Under the pieces are notes generated by a model. The model saw only the letters and a program-made list of their open reading frames with translations, ran no database searches and was not told the origin of the DNA. A DNA stretch of 34,791 bases from UBA3537 sp049889395 (GTDB taxonomy: Bacteria; Bacteroidota; Bacteroidia; Flavobacteriales; Flavobacteriaceae): assembly GCA_049889395.1 (NCBI GenBank), contig JBMHDM010000025.1, forward strand, positions 1-34,791. Reading direction: 5' to 3'. The translations under genes and the position numbers were made by a program. Shown here piece by piece: positions 8,062-17,080 of this stretch. Position 1 is the stretch's first letter. Each line of letters begins with the position of its first letter.

Positions 8062-10119
8062 TTACCAAATACGAACACGATCTTCAGGAGCTAAAAACAT
8101 TCCATCACCTTCTTTGATATCAAATGCTTCATAAAACGCATCTACGTTTTTGAGCGGTTGAGTAGCTCGAATTATTCCTGGAGAATGAGGATCGGTTTTG
8201 ATTTGTGTTCTTAAAGCATCGTCGCGAGTTAAAGTCCGCCAAACGGTAGCCCAAGACATGAAGAAGCGTTGTTCTGCTGTAAATCCATCGATAGGATCTG
8301 GGCGTCCATTTTCTTCAAAAAATAATTGCAGCCCGTCATAGGCACCTAAAACGCCACCAAGATCACCAATATTTTCTCCCAAAGTGAATTTTCCATTGAT
8401 GAATACATCATCCAAAACTTCGATTTGACTGTATTGCTCGGCCAAAGCATTTCCACGTTTTTCAAATTCTGCCAAATCTTTTTCGGTCCACCAATTATTG
8501 ACATTACCGTCGCCATCAAAACGAGCTCCAGAATCATCAAAAGCATGTGAGATTTCATGACCAATGACAGCACCAATACCACCGTAATTAACAGCTTCAT
8601 CGGCAGTGTAGTTATAAAACGGGGGCTGTAAAATAGCCGCAGGGAATACAATTTCGTTGTTTAAAGGATTGAAATAGGCATTAACCGTTTGTGGCGGCAT
8701 ACCCCATTCTGATTTGTCAACGGGTTGTCCAATTTCGGATAAGTTTTTCTTGAGACTCCAATCGGATACGGCTAACATATTTTCGGCAAAGCTATTGCCC
8801 TCTTTCACTTGAAGCTCTGAATAGTCTTCCCATTCGTCAGGGTAAGCAATTTTGACCGTAAATTTGTCTAATTTTTCAATGGCTTTGGCTTTGGTTTCTT
8901 CCCCCATCCAATTTAGTTTTTCGATGCGAAGTTGGAATGCTTTAATAACGTTAGCAATCATTTTTTCAGCTTTTTCTTTGGCCTCTGGAGGGAATTTTGC
9001 TTCAACATATAATTTACCAATCGCTTCACCAACAGATCCACTCACCGTACCTAAAGCTCTTTCTTCAGCTGGGCGTTGTGAAATAGAACCTCGTAGTGTT
9101 TTACTATAAAAATCCCAATTGGCTTTTTCAATTTCAGTAGTTAGATAACTGGCCGCATTGTCTATAGTACTCCATGTTACAAGAGTTTTTAAATCTTCTA
9201 TTGCAGTATTTCTTAAAAAACTATTTAAGGCTTCCATATATTTGGGTTGCATTACCAGAAGTTGATCAGGGGTATTGGAAATACCTAAATCAGTCATAAA
9301 TTTATTCCAATCAATAATGGGGGTCATTTCTGAGAGTTCGTCAATACTTTTTGGATTGTTAAAGTTACGAACATCTCGACTTTGAACTTTATCCAGCCTT
9401 GGGATAGCTAAAGCAGTTTCAAGCTTCAAAACTGTTTCGGCAGCATTTTGTGCATCTGTTTGGGAGTAATTGACAAATTCAAACATCCGTGCCATGTGTT
9501 TTACATACTTTTGACGGATGTCTTTGGTTTTATCGTCTTGATCAATGTAGTAGTCTCTTTGCAGTCCGAGGCCGCCAGGGTATACCCAGGCTGTATTCAT
9601 GCTACTATTGTTAAGATCAGGATTGGCACCGATCCCGACAAATGGTGCCGAGATACCAACCGTAGTGGTGTACACTTCTTGTAAATCAGATATATTTTGA
9701 ATGCCTTCAATAGCTTTCAACAAAGGTTTAATCGGGGTTATCCCTGCTTTATTCCGAGACACTGTATCTAATTCAGATTCAAAAACTAAAAGGGCCTTTT
9801 TTTGGTCGGAGCCATCTTCATAAGTTCCTAATTCTTTAGACGTTTTGAGGATATCTAGAACATCCTTTCGGGTCGATTTTCTTAAAACACTAAACCCACC
9901 CCAGCGTGACTCATCATCTGGAATGGTGTTTGTTTTCACCCAGTTCCCATTGACATAGTCGTAGAAATTATCTTTGGGATTGGTGGAGAGATCCATATTT
10001 TCTAATATGATCCCTGGAATTTTTTCGATGTCAGCATTTTGATTTTGAGTGCCATTTTTACAAGATATTGCACTAATTACACTGATAGCTGCTAGGAACG
10101 ATAAGTGATGTAATTTCAT
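8062..10119 (-). CDS. M13 family zinc metallopeptidase (neprilysin/PepO-like) lipoprotein
   Basis: This 685-residue peptidase has a lipoprotein signal (hydrophobic segment ending in AISC, Cys20), so it is probably membrane-anchored in the envelope. The catalytic zinc motif HEISH lies at residues 521-525 in VIGHEISHAFDDSGARFDG. The third zinc ligand and its partner are in ENIGDLGG further on, and the substrate-binding NAYFNPLNNEIVFPAAIL precedes the zinc motif. The chain ends in VRIW, the typical terminus of bacterial M13 enzymes. Length and domain order match the family (N-terminal helical half, C-terminal catalytic half), so it should be active on peptides. It converges with the TPR gene and shares a terminator with it. 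Confidence 0.95.
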   Translation of the reverse strand: MKLHHLSFLAAISVISAISCKNGTQNQNADIEKIPGIILENMDLSTNPKDNFYDYVNGNWVKTNTIPDDESRWGGFSVLRKSTRKDVLDILKTSKELGTYEDGSDQKKALLVFESELDTVSRNKAGITPIKPLLKAIEGIQNISDLQEVYTTTVGISAPFVGIGANPDLNNSSMNTAWVYPGGLGLQRDYYIDQDDKTKDIRQKYVKHMARMFEFVNYSQTDAQNAAETVLKLETALAIPRLDKVQSRDVRNFNNPKSIDELSEMTPIIDWNKFMTDLGISNTPDQLLVMQPKYMEALNSFLRNTAIEDLKTLVTWSTIDNAASYLTTEIEKANWDFYSKTLRGSISQRPAEERALGTVSGSVGEAIGKLYVEAKFPPEAKEKAEKMIANVIKAFQLRIEKLNWMGEETKAKAIEKLDKFTVKIAYPDEWEDYSELQVKEGNSFAENMLAVSDWSLKKNLSEIGQPVDKSEWGMPPQTVNAYFNPLNNEIVFPAAILQPPFYNYTADEAVNYGGIGAVIGHEISHAFDDSGARFDGDGNVNNWWTEKDLAEFEKRGNALAEQYSQIEVLDDVFINGKFTLGENIGDLGGVLGAYDGLQLFFEENGRPDPIDGFTAEQRFFMSWATVWRTLTRDDALRTQIKTDPHSPGIIRATQPLKNVDAFYEAFDIKEGDGMFLAPEDRVRIW

Positions 10120-10204
10120 TGTTTTTGTTTTATGATTAGATTAATCTATGTGATATTTGGACCTTAATGAACAATATTTGTTGCAGATTCACAAGAAAAT
10201 TAAC

Positions 10205-10232
10205 AAAAAAGGCAACCGAAGCTGCCTTTTTT
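10205..10232 (-). terminator. Rho-independent terminator after the BNR protein gene
   Basis: A 10-bp stem (aaaaaaggca at 10205-10214, tgccttttty-type arm at 10223-10232) lies 13 bp past the stop codon of the 1126-residue protein, on the minus strand. The symmetric A/T flanks could also stop transcription from the other side. Confidence 0.8.
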
Positions 10233-10244
10233 GTATTTTGTAAT

Positions 10245-13200
10245 TTAATTTTTGATAAGCTTTTTGGTAACCCGTTTATTATTAGAAACGATATCTAGCA
10301 GATAGATTCCACTGGCCATTTCCCTCAAATCCAGTTTATAATTTGAAACGCCAGTAATATCCAAAACTTCAATTAATAACTTTCCTGTGATGTCTCTCAA
10401 AGTCAAGCCATAGTTTGGTAAATTTTGAACCCGTATGTTAAAAACATCTTTTGAGGGGTTGGGGAAAATAGTAATTTGTCCCAATTCATAACCGGTGGTG
10501 TTAAGAGCAGTGCCTTCAACAACTAAATCATCAATGACGACTCCTTCTTGATTAACGTATCCATCGGTATGAAAAACAAATCTAAATATAATGTTTGCCT
10601 CGTTTGATAGTGGAGCCAAGTTGTAAGAGTATTCTTCTATTGATGTATTGGTTCCTGTCCATTGTCCTCCAACACAATTGTAGCAATTATCGGCTATTCC
10701 ATCTCCAGAGATTCTGGCGCTATTATACCAGTTAGGATCATTCGAACTGCCTAGAAGATTCCAATTTTGTCCTGAATCTGTAGAATATTGCATATAGAGA
10801 AGGTCCCAATCAAATTCAATATCAAAAGCCATGTCAAATTTCAGAATTGGATCTCCAATGGTAGTCAAATCAAAACAAGGACTGTAAAGATAAGAAACGT
10901 TATTGTCGTCATAATTACCATCAAGATTTGTAGCATAAGCTCTTTCGCCAGAAGATACTGTATTGAGTTGTGATCCACTGGGGACTCCTCGTTCCCAAAT
11001 AGAAGCTCCGAGATCTGCAAGGGCTAAAAGGTCGTCTTGAGTAGTTTCAAAGGTATTCACTATTTGTGCCATTTCTGTTTTATTGACATTAAACGATAAC
11101 GTGCCACTGTTGTTGGTCGCGTAGTAGTCATTGTTAATGTTTACTGTAGCCTCAATAGTTCTTGTTCCAAAATTCAAATTCAAGCTTGGGAGGTCGATAA
11201 GGATTTCCTCTAAAGATTCTAGGTTTCCATTCCAAACCTGAAAATTGATGTCGCCTCCGTCTACAGAATATACTATATCAAGTTGAGTAATGGTATTTTG
11301 ACCATTGTTTTTGACACGTAATTGAGGGACAATATCTCCACAATACAATAGTGTTTCATTGGGATTTTCAATGCTAACTAACTTGACATCGTCGGCAGCC
11401 AAAGATGATGCTGGCATAACACTACGCCAAATACCTCGACCATAGGTGGAAGCCACAATTTGATTGTCTGGAATATTGATACTCAAATCTGTTACAGAGG
11501 TATTTGGTAAATTCATCTCAAATGGCATCCAATCATTTGAGTTATCATCATAGCGATAAACTCCCAAGCTTGTTCCAAGGTAGAGCACATTGCTTGGTGT
11601 ATCCGGTTGATGTTTAATAATATTTTTTGTTACCGAAGGTAAGTTTCCTGAAAGATCTTCAAAGGTTTCCCCTTGATTTATTGATCTGTAAACTTTACCA
11701 TTACTACCTCTTGTAGTGACATATAAGATTTGATTATCATTGTTGTGAACTTCAATAGAAGTTATATTGTTAGGGAAGATTCCAGCTGCAGAAAATGTTA
11801 TTCCGCGATCGGTACTTTTGTGAAGCGTTTGGTTTGTCGCAACATATATGATATCAGAATTTATAGCATCTAGTTCTAGCACGTCAATATTGGTCCCAAA
11901 GCTTTGTGAAATTGCTGTAAATACCCCATTTTCAAATTGATACAAACTGTCATAACCGGCATAAACCTCACTATCTTTGTTAATACTCAATGGTGTGATC
12001 CAATTTCCGTTGGTTGGGCCAGAAAAACTTTGTGTACCTGACATCCCAGAATTAGAATTAACAAAAAGATTTTGTCCCAATTGCATAAAACCATAGTATA
12101 AATTATCGTTATTAGGATCAATGACACTCTCCATACCATCACCACCATGATAATTATTCCAGGTATTAAAGTATCCAAATCCACCATTGTCTTGTGTTCC
12201 TCCTGCTATTTTGTTAGAGTTTTGTTTAGAAACGGATACTCTGTAGAACTGGCTAATAGCCATATCTCCAGTGAAATCAGTGAAAGTTGCACCTTGATTG
12301 GAAGACTTAAAAAATCCACCATCTGAACCCACATAGAGTTCATTATTGTAAAACTTTAGAAAGTGAATATCGGCATGGGTATAAGCTGCGTCTCTCGTAT
12401 ACCAATTGTTAAGCTTTGTAAAAGAATCTCCACCATCAGATGTTTTCCAAACATTAAGAACGCCGACATATAATTCATTTTCATTAGTATCTGAAACTGC
12501 CATGGCCAAGTCGTACCACGCTTGATTGCTTTCGTAAATGTCCTCGGTGTTATTCATTTTTACAAAGCCAGCTCCACTGGTAGTTGATTTGTACACTCCC
12601 TCGAACCCATAACTTCCAGTACTTGCAACGATATAAACCAAGTTTGGATTGGCTGGGGTGACATCCATAACTAGCCGTGCCGATCCTGATGGTAAACCAA
12701 ACCCACTGGTGTCAAAGTTATCCCCTCCATTAGTTGACTTGTAGAATTCAGAGTCTGTGATGGCATAAATGATTGAGGGGTCATTTGGTTTTTGTTTGAC
12801 TCCTTGGAAAGCACCACCTTGGGTTTGAGTCCAAGTGATACCTCCGTCTGAAGTTTTATAAATTCCACCATTTGTTGCTGCCCACAAAATATTTGGATCG
12901 GAGCTGTGCATTTCAAGTTCATAAATCCGAGATGGTGAGTTGTTAGGATTTAAATCAGTTTGATTCCATGTTGCACCCGAATTAGTAGATTTCCAGATGC
13001 CAACGCTGTAGGAATCTCCAGCATCGTCATCACCAGTAGCAATATATAGAGTGCTGGGATTGTTATAATCAATTGCAATACTAGAAACCCCAATTTGAGG
13101 TAAGTCGTCAGACAGTGGCGCATAGGTCAGCCCGCCATCCACGGATTTCCAAATACCCCCTGATGGTGTACCAACATAAACAATGTCAGTGTTTGTAGGG

Positions 13201-13625
13201 TGAGGTGTTACGCAGTTGACTCGACCGAGGTTCAAGTAAGAAGTTGGACGGTTTAAAAAGTCGGTAGGTCCCAAGGAAATCCAGTTACTTTGATCAGATA
13301 AACCCTGGTTAGTTGTTCTGAATTGTGTTCTCCTGTTCTTTTCGACCCAGCTGTTCCACAGTTCCGCAGTTGAAGGTAAAAATCCCTCTTGATCTACATA
13401 ATTCTGCCAGTAAGCTTCCCAGCGTTTAAAGGGTTTGTATCCGCTGCCTTTGGCATTTTTGTCGCGATTCTTCCAGTAGGTGTTGCCAGCTGTTACAACA
13501 GCGTTAAAATTAATTTTTCCGTTTACTGTTATGTCAGATCCTTTGACCCAAGGGGCTTCGAAGTTTAATTGTGAAAACCCAACTGTGATGCATCCAAACA
13601 TCAATACGCACAAAATTTTTCTCAT
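10245..13625 (-). CDS. Secreted Asp-box/BNR repeat protein with T9SS type A sorting domain
   Basis: This 1126-residue protein has a signal peptide (MRKILCVLMFGCITVGFSQ). Its first two thirds form a sortilin/VPS10- or GH74-like beta-propeller region with many Asp-box repeats: SVDGGLTY, STNSGATW, TSDGGITW, STNGGDNF, TSDGGDSF, SSNQGATF, STDRGITF, SINQGETF. A middle part resembles Ig/CARDB-like segments (LRVKNNGQNTITQLDIVYSV) and a jelly-roll-like domain with IDDLVVEG. The last 80 or so residues (ITIFPNPSKDVFNIRVQNL, MASGIYLLDIVSN) are a type A T9SS sorting domain. It is therefore secreted or surface-anchored. A glycan or protein ligand is likely, but no catalytic residues can be assigned. It lies 17 bp after a lipoprotein gene, probably co-transcribed. 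Confidence 0.9.
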   Translation of the reverse strand: MRKILCVLMFGCITVGFSQLNFEAPWVKGSDITVNGKINFNAVVTAGNTYWKNRDKNAKGSGYKPFKRWEAYWQNYVDQEGFLPSTAELWNSWVEKNRRTQFRTTNQGLSDQSNWISLGPTDFLNRPTSYLNLGRVNCVTPHPTNTDIVYVGTPSGGIWKSVDGGLTYAPLSDDLPQIGVSSIAIDYNNPSTLYIATGDDDAGDSYSVGIWKSTNSGATWNQTDLNPNNSPSRIYELEMHSSDPNILWAATNGGIYKTSDGGITWTQTQGGAFQGVKQKPNDPSIIYAITDSEFYKSTNGGDNFDTSGFGLPSGSARLVMDVTPANPNLVYIVASTGSYGFEGVYKSTTSGAGFVKMNNTEDIYESNQAWYDLAMAVSDTNENELYVGVLNVWKTSDGGDSFTKLNNWYTRDAAYTHADIHFLKFYNNELYVGSDGGFFKSSNQGATFTDFTGDMAISQFYRVSVSKQNSNKIAGGTQDNGGFGYFNTWNNYHGGDGMESVIDPNNDNLYYGFMQLGQNLFVNSNSGMSGTQSFSGPTNGNWITPLSINKDSEVYAGYDSLYQFENGVFTAISQSFGTNIDVLELDAINSDIIYVATNQTLHKSTDRGITFSAAGIFPNNITSIEVHNNDNQILYVTTRGSNGKVYRSINQGETFEDLSGNLPSVTKNIIKHQPDTPSNVLYLGTSLGVYRYDDNSNDWMPFEMNLPNTSVTDLSINIPDNQIVASTYGRGIWRSVMPASSLAADDVKLVSIENPNETLLYCGDIVPQLRVKNNGQNTITQLDIVYSVDGGDINFQVWNGNLESLEEILIDLPSLNLNFGTRTIEATVNINNDYYATNNSGTLSFNVNKTEMAQIVNTFETTQDDLLALADLGASIWERGVPSGSQLNTVSSGERAYATNLDGNYDDNNVSYLYSPCFDLTTIGDPILKFDMAFDIEFDWDLLYMQYSTDSGQNWNLLGSSNDPNWYNSARISGDGIADNCYNCVGGQWTGTNTSIEEYSYNLAPLSNEANIIFRFVFHTDGYVNQEGVVIDDLVVEGTALNTTGYELGQITIFPNPSKDVFNIRVQNLPNYGLTLRDITGKLLIEVLDITGVSNYKLDLREMASGIYLLDIVSNNKRVTKKLIKN

Positions 13626-13642
13626 GTCTTACAAGACTTAAA

Positions 13643-14152
13643 TTAGTTAAATTCAATTTGAGTAGATTTTTCATGGGTTTTATTGATTTGGAGGATGAGG
13701 TTGTTGTAGGCAATTAAAATATTTTTTTTATAAAAATCTAATTGTTCTGGGGTTTTGTTATGAGTTGCATTGCTGTATAAAAAAACATTAGTTTCAAGAA
13801 CTTTAAATCTAGCCCAAATTGTATTCGTGTCAAAAACTTCTGGAATGCCAATGTTCAGATTATCAAAAACTGTTGAAATACCAGCGGCGTTTTGATCAAA
13901 AATACTATAATTATTAGAGTTTAAATTTTCTATTTCATCTTTTAAAACAAAAAAAGATGTCCATTGATTTATTTGATCATTAGTGACGGGCTCAATGACC
14001 ATGCCAGAATTATATTTTGATACATTGTTTTTTATCCCAGTTGAGGATCTCAGAATGGCTTGTTTTGATGAAGTTTCTAGGTGTGAGGAGTTTTCGCATT
14101 GCAAAAGCAGTACGAAAAAGCCAATTGAAATAAATGTTGTTAATTTAGTCAT
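13643..14152 (-). CDS. Hypothetical lipoprotein
   Basis: This protein of about 169 residues is of unknown family. I chose the ATG at 14152 because it gives a clean lipoprotein signal (MTKLTTFISIGFFVLLLQC, lipobox LLQC). A reading frame open 39 bp further upstream would bury this signal. The mature part is polar and helical (LRSSTGIKNNVSKYNSGMV, later LDFYKKNILIAYNNLILQI) with no motif I recognise. The downstream BNR/T9SS gene begins 17 bp after its stop, so the two are probably one transcript and the lipoprotein may support that secreted protein. That link is inference. Confidence 0.7.
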   Translation of the reverse strand: MTKLTTFISIGFFVLLLQCENSSHLETSSKQAILRSSTGIKNNVSKYNSGMVIEPVTNDQINQWTSFFVLKDEIENLNSNNYSIFDQNAAGISTVFDNLNIGIPEVFDTNTIWARFKVLETNVFLYSNATHNKTPEQLDFYKKNILIAYNNLILQINKTHEKSTQIEFN

Positions 14153-14274
14153 GAAACAAATAAAATCGGCAGTTGAGTAGGCAAATATCATAAAATTTTA
14201 GCGCTGTAGCCAAAAAAAATTGTTAATTTCACGGGGTTATACAAGTAAAATTTTGGAATTTTTCTGAAATAAAA

Positions 14275-15225
14275 ATGAAAAAAAACAATAACATTCTCAT
14301 TCTTGGCGCATTGGGTCAAATTGGTAGTGCTTTGACCAAACAATTGAGAGAAATTTATGGTGCAAACTCAATAATTGCCAGCGACATAAGACTCGACAAT
14401 GACAAGATTTTATCAGATGGGCCTTTTCAAATCATAGACGCTACTGACTACAATCAAATTTTGGAGTGTGTTAAAAAACACAGTATACATACAGTGTACC
14501 TTATGGCAGCCATGCTTAGTGCTAATGCAGAAAAACATCCAAACAAAGCTTGGCACTTGAATATGTCGTCACTTTTTCATGTATTAAACTTGGCGAAAGA
14601 AGGGTACATCAAAAAAATTTTCTGGCCATCAAGTATTGCCGTTTTTGGTCCAACTACGCCGAAATACAACGTTCCACAACAAAGCTTAATGACACCAAAT
14701 ACAGCTTATGGTCTTTCTAAATTGGCAGGTGAGGGCTGGTGCGCCTATTACCACGATAAATATGGTGTCGATGTTCGTAGTCTAAGGTATCCTGGAATTG
14801 TAAGTTGGCAATCAATGCCAGGCGGTGGTACCACCGACTATGCGGTTGACATTTTTCATAAAGCTGTTTTCAAAGAGAAATTTATTTGTTTTTTAAAACC
14901 CGACACATTACTCCCAATGATGTATATGGAGGATGCTTTAAGGGCGACCCTAAAAATAATGGATTCTGAAGTTAGCCAAATATCGGTAAGAACCTCTTAT
15001 AATATTTCAGGCATGAGCTTCACACCAGAACAACTTTTTAATTCAATTCGAAACTATTGTCCAGAATTCCTAATTGAATATCAGCCAGACTTTAGGCAGT
15101 CGATAGCAGAGGGTTGGCCCGGCACTATTGATGATTCAAAAGCCAGACAAGATTGGGGCTGGAAACCTAGTTATAACTTGGTGCAAATGACACAAGAAAT
15201 GATTAAAAACTTGAAGGATTGTTGA
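14275..15225 (+). CDS. NAD-dependent epimerase/dehydratase family protein, likely SDR-type L-threonine 3-dehydrogenase
   Basis: This 316-residue extended-SDR enzyme has the dinucleotide-binding motif GALGQIG at residues 11-17 and the catalytic YxxxK as YGLSK, with the upstream Ser in SSIAVFGP. The segment GGGTTDYAVDIFHKAV followed by LPMMYMEDALRAT is typical of SDR-type L-threonine dehydrogenases, which oxidise L-threonine to 2-amino-3-ketobutyrate using NAD+. Length fits that family. The enzyme is cytoplasmic. The gene is monocistronic, and its downstream hairpin (15286-15324) lies directly beside the element's left end. A sugar-nucleotide epimerase is the alternative reading but fits less well. 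Confidence 0.88.
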   Translation: MKKNNNILILGALGQIGSALTKQLREIYGANSIIASDIRLDNDKILSDGPFQIIDATDYNQILECVKKHSIHTVYLMAAMLSANAEKHPNKAWHLNMSSLFHVLNLAKEGYIKKIFWPSSIAVFGPTTPKYNVPQQSLMTPNTAYGLSKLAGEGWCAYYHDKYGVDVRSLRYPGIVSWQSMPGGGTTDYAVDIFHKAVFKEKFICFLKPDTLLPMMYMEDALRATLKIMDSEVSQISVRTSYNISGMSFTPEQLFNSIRNYCPEFLIEYQPDFRQSIAEGWPGTIDDSKARQDWGWKPSYNLVQMTQEMIKNLKDC

Positions 15226-15285
15226 GCTTTAAAAAAACATCAACAATCGAAAATCGATTGGTAACTATTTATTTTGAGCTATAAA

Positions 15286-15324
15286 AAAACCATAACTAAT
15301 TGAAATTAAGGTAGTTATGGTTTT
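15286..15324. terminator. Perfect 13-bp hairpin at the left junction; probable original tRNA-Phe terminator
   Basis: The arms aaaaccataacta (15286-15298) and tagttatggtttt (15312-15324) are exact inverse complements around a 13-nt loop. On the minus strand the hairpin is followed by seven T's (complement of 15283-15289); on the plus strand by only four. It therefore looks strongest for leftward transcription, which is how tRNA-Phe would have read it before the element inserted. It can also end the SDR gene. Confidence 0.8.
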
Positions 15325-15327
15325 AAA

Positions 15328-15342
15328 AAGTGGTACCTCCAG
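15328..15342 (+). repeat. Attachment site at the left end (copy of the tRNA-Phe 3' end)
   Basis: The 15-bp sequence aagtggtacctccag is identical to 34650-34664, where it forms the last 12 nt of tRNA-Phe plus 3 bp. Here the similarity stops after 15 bp, as expected for a remnant left by site-specific integration. Confidence 0.85.
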
Positions 15343-15363
15343 TACTAATTTATTGTTTCATTC

Positions 15364-15442
15364 TGAAACTTATTTAATGACAATCGCTAATATGTCAGTT
15401 CTGTCAGTAGTGAAATTTCGGTTTGTCATTAAATAAATTTCA
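15364..15442. repeat. Long inverted repeat between the left attachment site and the integrase
   Basis: TGAAACTTATTTAATGACAA (15364-15383) pairs with 15423-15442 at 19 of 20 positions around a 39-nt loop. The loop holds a direct repeat TGTCAG-ttc-TGTCAG (15393-15407). It lies 100 bp upstream of the integrase ATG. It could be a recombination-protein site, an operator for the integrase, or a stop for transcription entering the element. The sequence does not decide. Confidence 0.7.
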
Positions 15443-15471
15443 ATGCAATTCAAAGTAATTCAAACTAAAAA

Positions 15472-15489
15472 CACCCTGCCAAGCACCCT
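15472..15489 (+). repeat. Subterminal double CACCCT motif, left end
   Basis: CACCCTGCCAAGCACCCT matches 34579-34596 at 17 of 18 positions in the same orientation, and each copy itself contains CACCCT twice, 12 bp apart. One copy lies 130 bp inside the left attachment site and the other 54 bp inside the right one. This is how arm-type sites of tyrosine integrases are often laid out. Confidence 0.6.
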
Positions 15490-15543
15490 TGCTTTGGTAT
15501 AGGATTCGCTATGTATTGCATATAAACATTTAAAAAAAGAACA

Positions 15544-16833
15544 ATGAGTTTAACAGCAAAAAACACGCATGGAGTAATCAGGTTTAGTTTAAAAGAATCT
15601 ATTAAAAAGTTAGAGACTACACCGAGAAAAGAAAGTTTAATTATGATGCACTTTTCATCTAAAGGAAAACGCTTTAAGAAAAGTATAGGTTATAAATGCC
15701 CATTAAACCAATGGGACGTATCTCGTCAGAAGGTTAAGACTAACAAAGGCATGATGTCTAATGCTTATGAAGTAAATAAGTATATTGACGAAATTAGAAC
15801 GTTTGCAGAAGATGCAATCTCTTCAATGAAAAATAAAGGAGTATTAGAGGTTGATAGACTTGCGGAATTGATAAGTTGCAAAATAAATGGTTCTGAAGTA
15901 GATAAGGAACAACAAGAAAATTCTAAAATAACTATCTATTGCAATAATCTTATAGAATTAAAGAAGAATAGCATAGGTATTACAACTTACCGTTCATATA
16001 AACAAACTTTAAGGTTGTTAAAACTCTATGAAAAAGAGTATAGATTGATTTTAAAATTTGATGAAATAAATCTATCATTTTATAGAAAGTTTGTAACGCT
16101 TTTAGAAGATGAAGATTACAGTTTAAATAGCATCGGTAAGCACGTAAAGAATTTGAAAATATTTTTAAATGATGCTTTAATAAATGGAGTAAGTAACAAC
16201 ACCATTTTTAAAAATAAAAGTTTCAAAGTTCTTAAAGAAACTACTACTGATGTATATTTAACGGAAGAAGAGATACAGACACTTGCAGAAAAGGATTTTA
16301 GTAACCGACCACGTATAGAATTAGCAAGAGATATATTTTTAATAGGTTGTTACACAGGTCAAAGGGTTAGTGATTATAATGGATTAACGAATGAGAATAT
16401 AGAAGTTTTGGATGGTCACAAATTTATTAAGGTACGTCAGAAAAAAACTGACACAATCGTATTAGCCCCTATTACTAAAGAGATACAAGAGATTATGGGG
16501 CGATATGATAATAACTTTCCGCCAAAATTAAGTGAACCTATTTTGAGAAGAAATATAAAAACAGCTTGTAGTTCGGCAGGTTTTAAAAATATGGTTAATG
16601 TCTCTTATACTAAAGGTGGTAAATCAGTAAAAAAACAAGTGCCAAAATATAGTTTAGTTAAGACCCATACAGCACGCAGAAGTTTTTGCACAAATCATTA
16701 TATAGCAGGTAAAAACATTCAGAACATTATGCTTTTTAGCGGTCATAAAACTGAAAGAGAATTTTATAAATACATAAGAATTGAAAAAGAACAAAAGGCT
16801 TTAGAAGTACTAAAAAGTGGGTTCTTTGATTAG
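15544..16833 (+). CDS. Tyrosine recombinase/site-specific integrase
   Basis: This 429-residue integrase cuts and joins DNA at the attachment site. The N-terminal part (about 1-110) is an arm-binding domain typical of Bacteroidota integrases (SSKGKRFKKSIGYKCPLNQWD). A SAM-like core-binding domain covers about 125-225, and the catalytic domain follows. The active-site set is complete: Arg274 in TGQRVSDY, a Lys near residue 301 in VRQKKTD, His375 and Arg378 in HTARRSF, His401 in SGHKT, and nucleophile Tyr410 in FYKYI. It lies 201 bp from the left attachment repeat and reads into the element, so it is presumably the enzyme that inserted the island. Confidence 0.95.
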   Translation: MSLTAKNTHGVIRFSLKESIKKLETTPRKESLIMMHFSSKGKRFKKSIGYKCPLNQWDVSRQKVKTNKGMMSNAYEVNKYIDEIRTFAEDAISSMKNKGVLEVDRLAELISCKINGSEVDKEQQENSKITIYCNNLIELKKNSIGITTYRSYKQTLRLLKLYEKEYRLILKFDEINLSFYRKFVTLLEDEDYSLNSIGKHVKNLKIFLNDALINGVSNNTIFKNKSFKVLKETTTDVYLTEEEIQTLAEKDFSNRPRIELARDIFLIGCYTGQRVSDYNGLTNENIEVLDGHKFIKVRQKKTDTIVLAPITKEIQEIMGRYDNNFPPKLSEPILRRNIKTACSSAGFKNMVNVSYTKGGKSVKKQVPKYSLVKTHTARRSFCTNHYIAGKNIQNIMLFSGHKTEREFYKYIRIEKEQKALEVLKSGFFD

Positions 16834-16872
16834 AATTAGATGCATTGACATTTAACATTTCTTTTAATTTGT

Positions 16873-16880
16873 TAAATTTG
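16873..16880 (+). promoter_or_regulatory. Candidate -7 promoter box before the 155-nt palindrome
   Basis: TAAATTTG fits TAnnTTTG. A transcript starting near 16885 would carry the whole folded region at 16900-17055 as its leader before the gene at 17109. A TTGACA-like word lies at 16845-16850, farther away than the usual -33 spacing, so the promoter call is tentative. Confidence 0.4.
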
Positions 16881-16899
16881 TAGCAGACATATAAAAATT

Positions 16900-17055
16900 A
16901 AAGCGTTAGCTTTTATCGTGGTCTTGAAATCTGACAATTTCTCTCATACGCCACAAGGTAAAATGCCTACGCCATGCTTCGGCGTGGGAGTAGCTTATCT
17001 TGGCGTAGGGTTTTGTCAGAACCTCAAGACGGATATTGTTATAAACCCACGCTTT
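16900..17055. repeat. 155-nt nested palindrome (cruciform or structured leader RNA)
   Basis: Four nested stems fold the region into one long arm. Stem A: AAAGCGT 16900-16906 with ACGCTTT 17049-17055. Stem B: GTCTTGA 16921-16927 with TCAAGAC 17024-17030, continued by TCTGACAA 16930-16937 with TTGTCAGA 17013-17020. Stem C: TACGCCA 16948-16954 with TGGCGTA 17001-17007. Stem D: CTACGCC 16967-16973 with GGC 16981-16983 and GTAG 16990-16993. CCTACGCCA at 16966-16974 can also pair with 17001-17009, so stems C and D have an alternative. It may be a riboregulator, a folded recombination site or a dispersed palindromic element. Confidence 0.65.
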
Positions 17056-17080
17056 TTGTATTAACAAACTTCACTTTGGG

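Noticed and set aside
8346..8651. Long antisense open frames inside the M13 peptidase, RND pump and other genes
   Set aside because: They lie wholly within genes with strong family motifs on the other frame and show no motifs or starts of their own.
16900..17055. Integron attC site
   Set aside because: The folded arm is suggestive, but the terminal R''/R' boxes (RYYYAAC and GTTRRRY) are not present in the right order on either strand, and no integron integrase is in the window.
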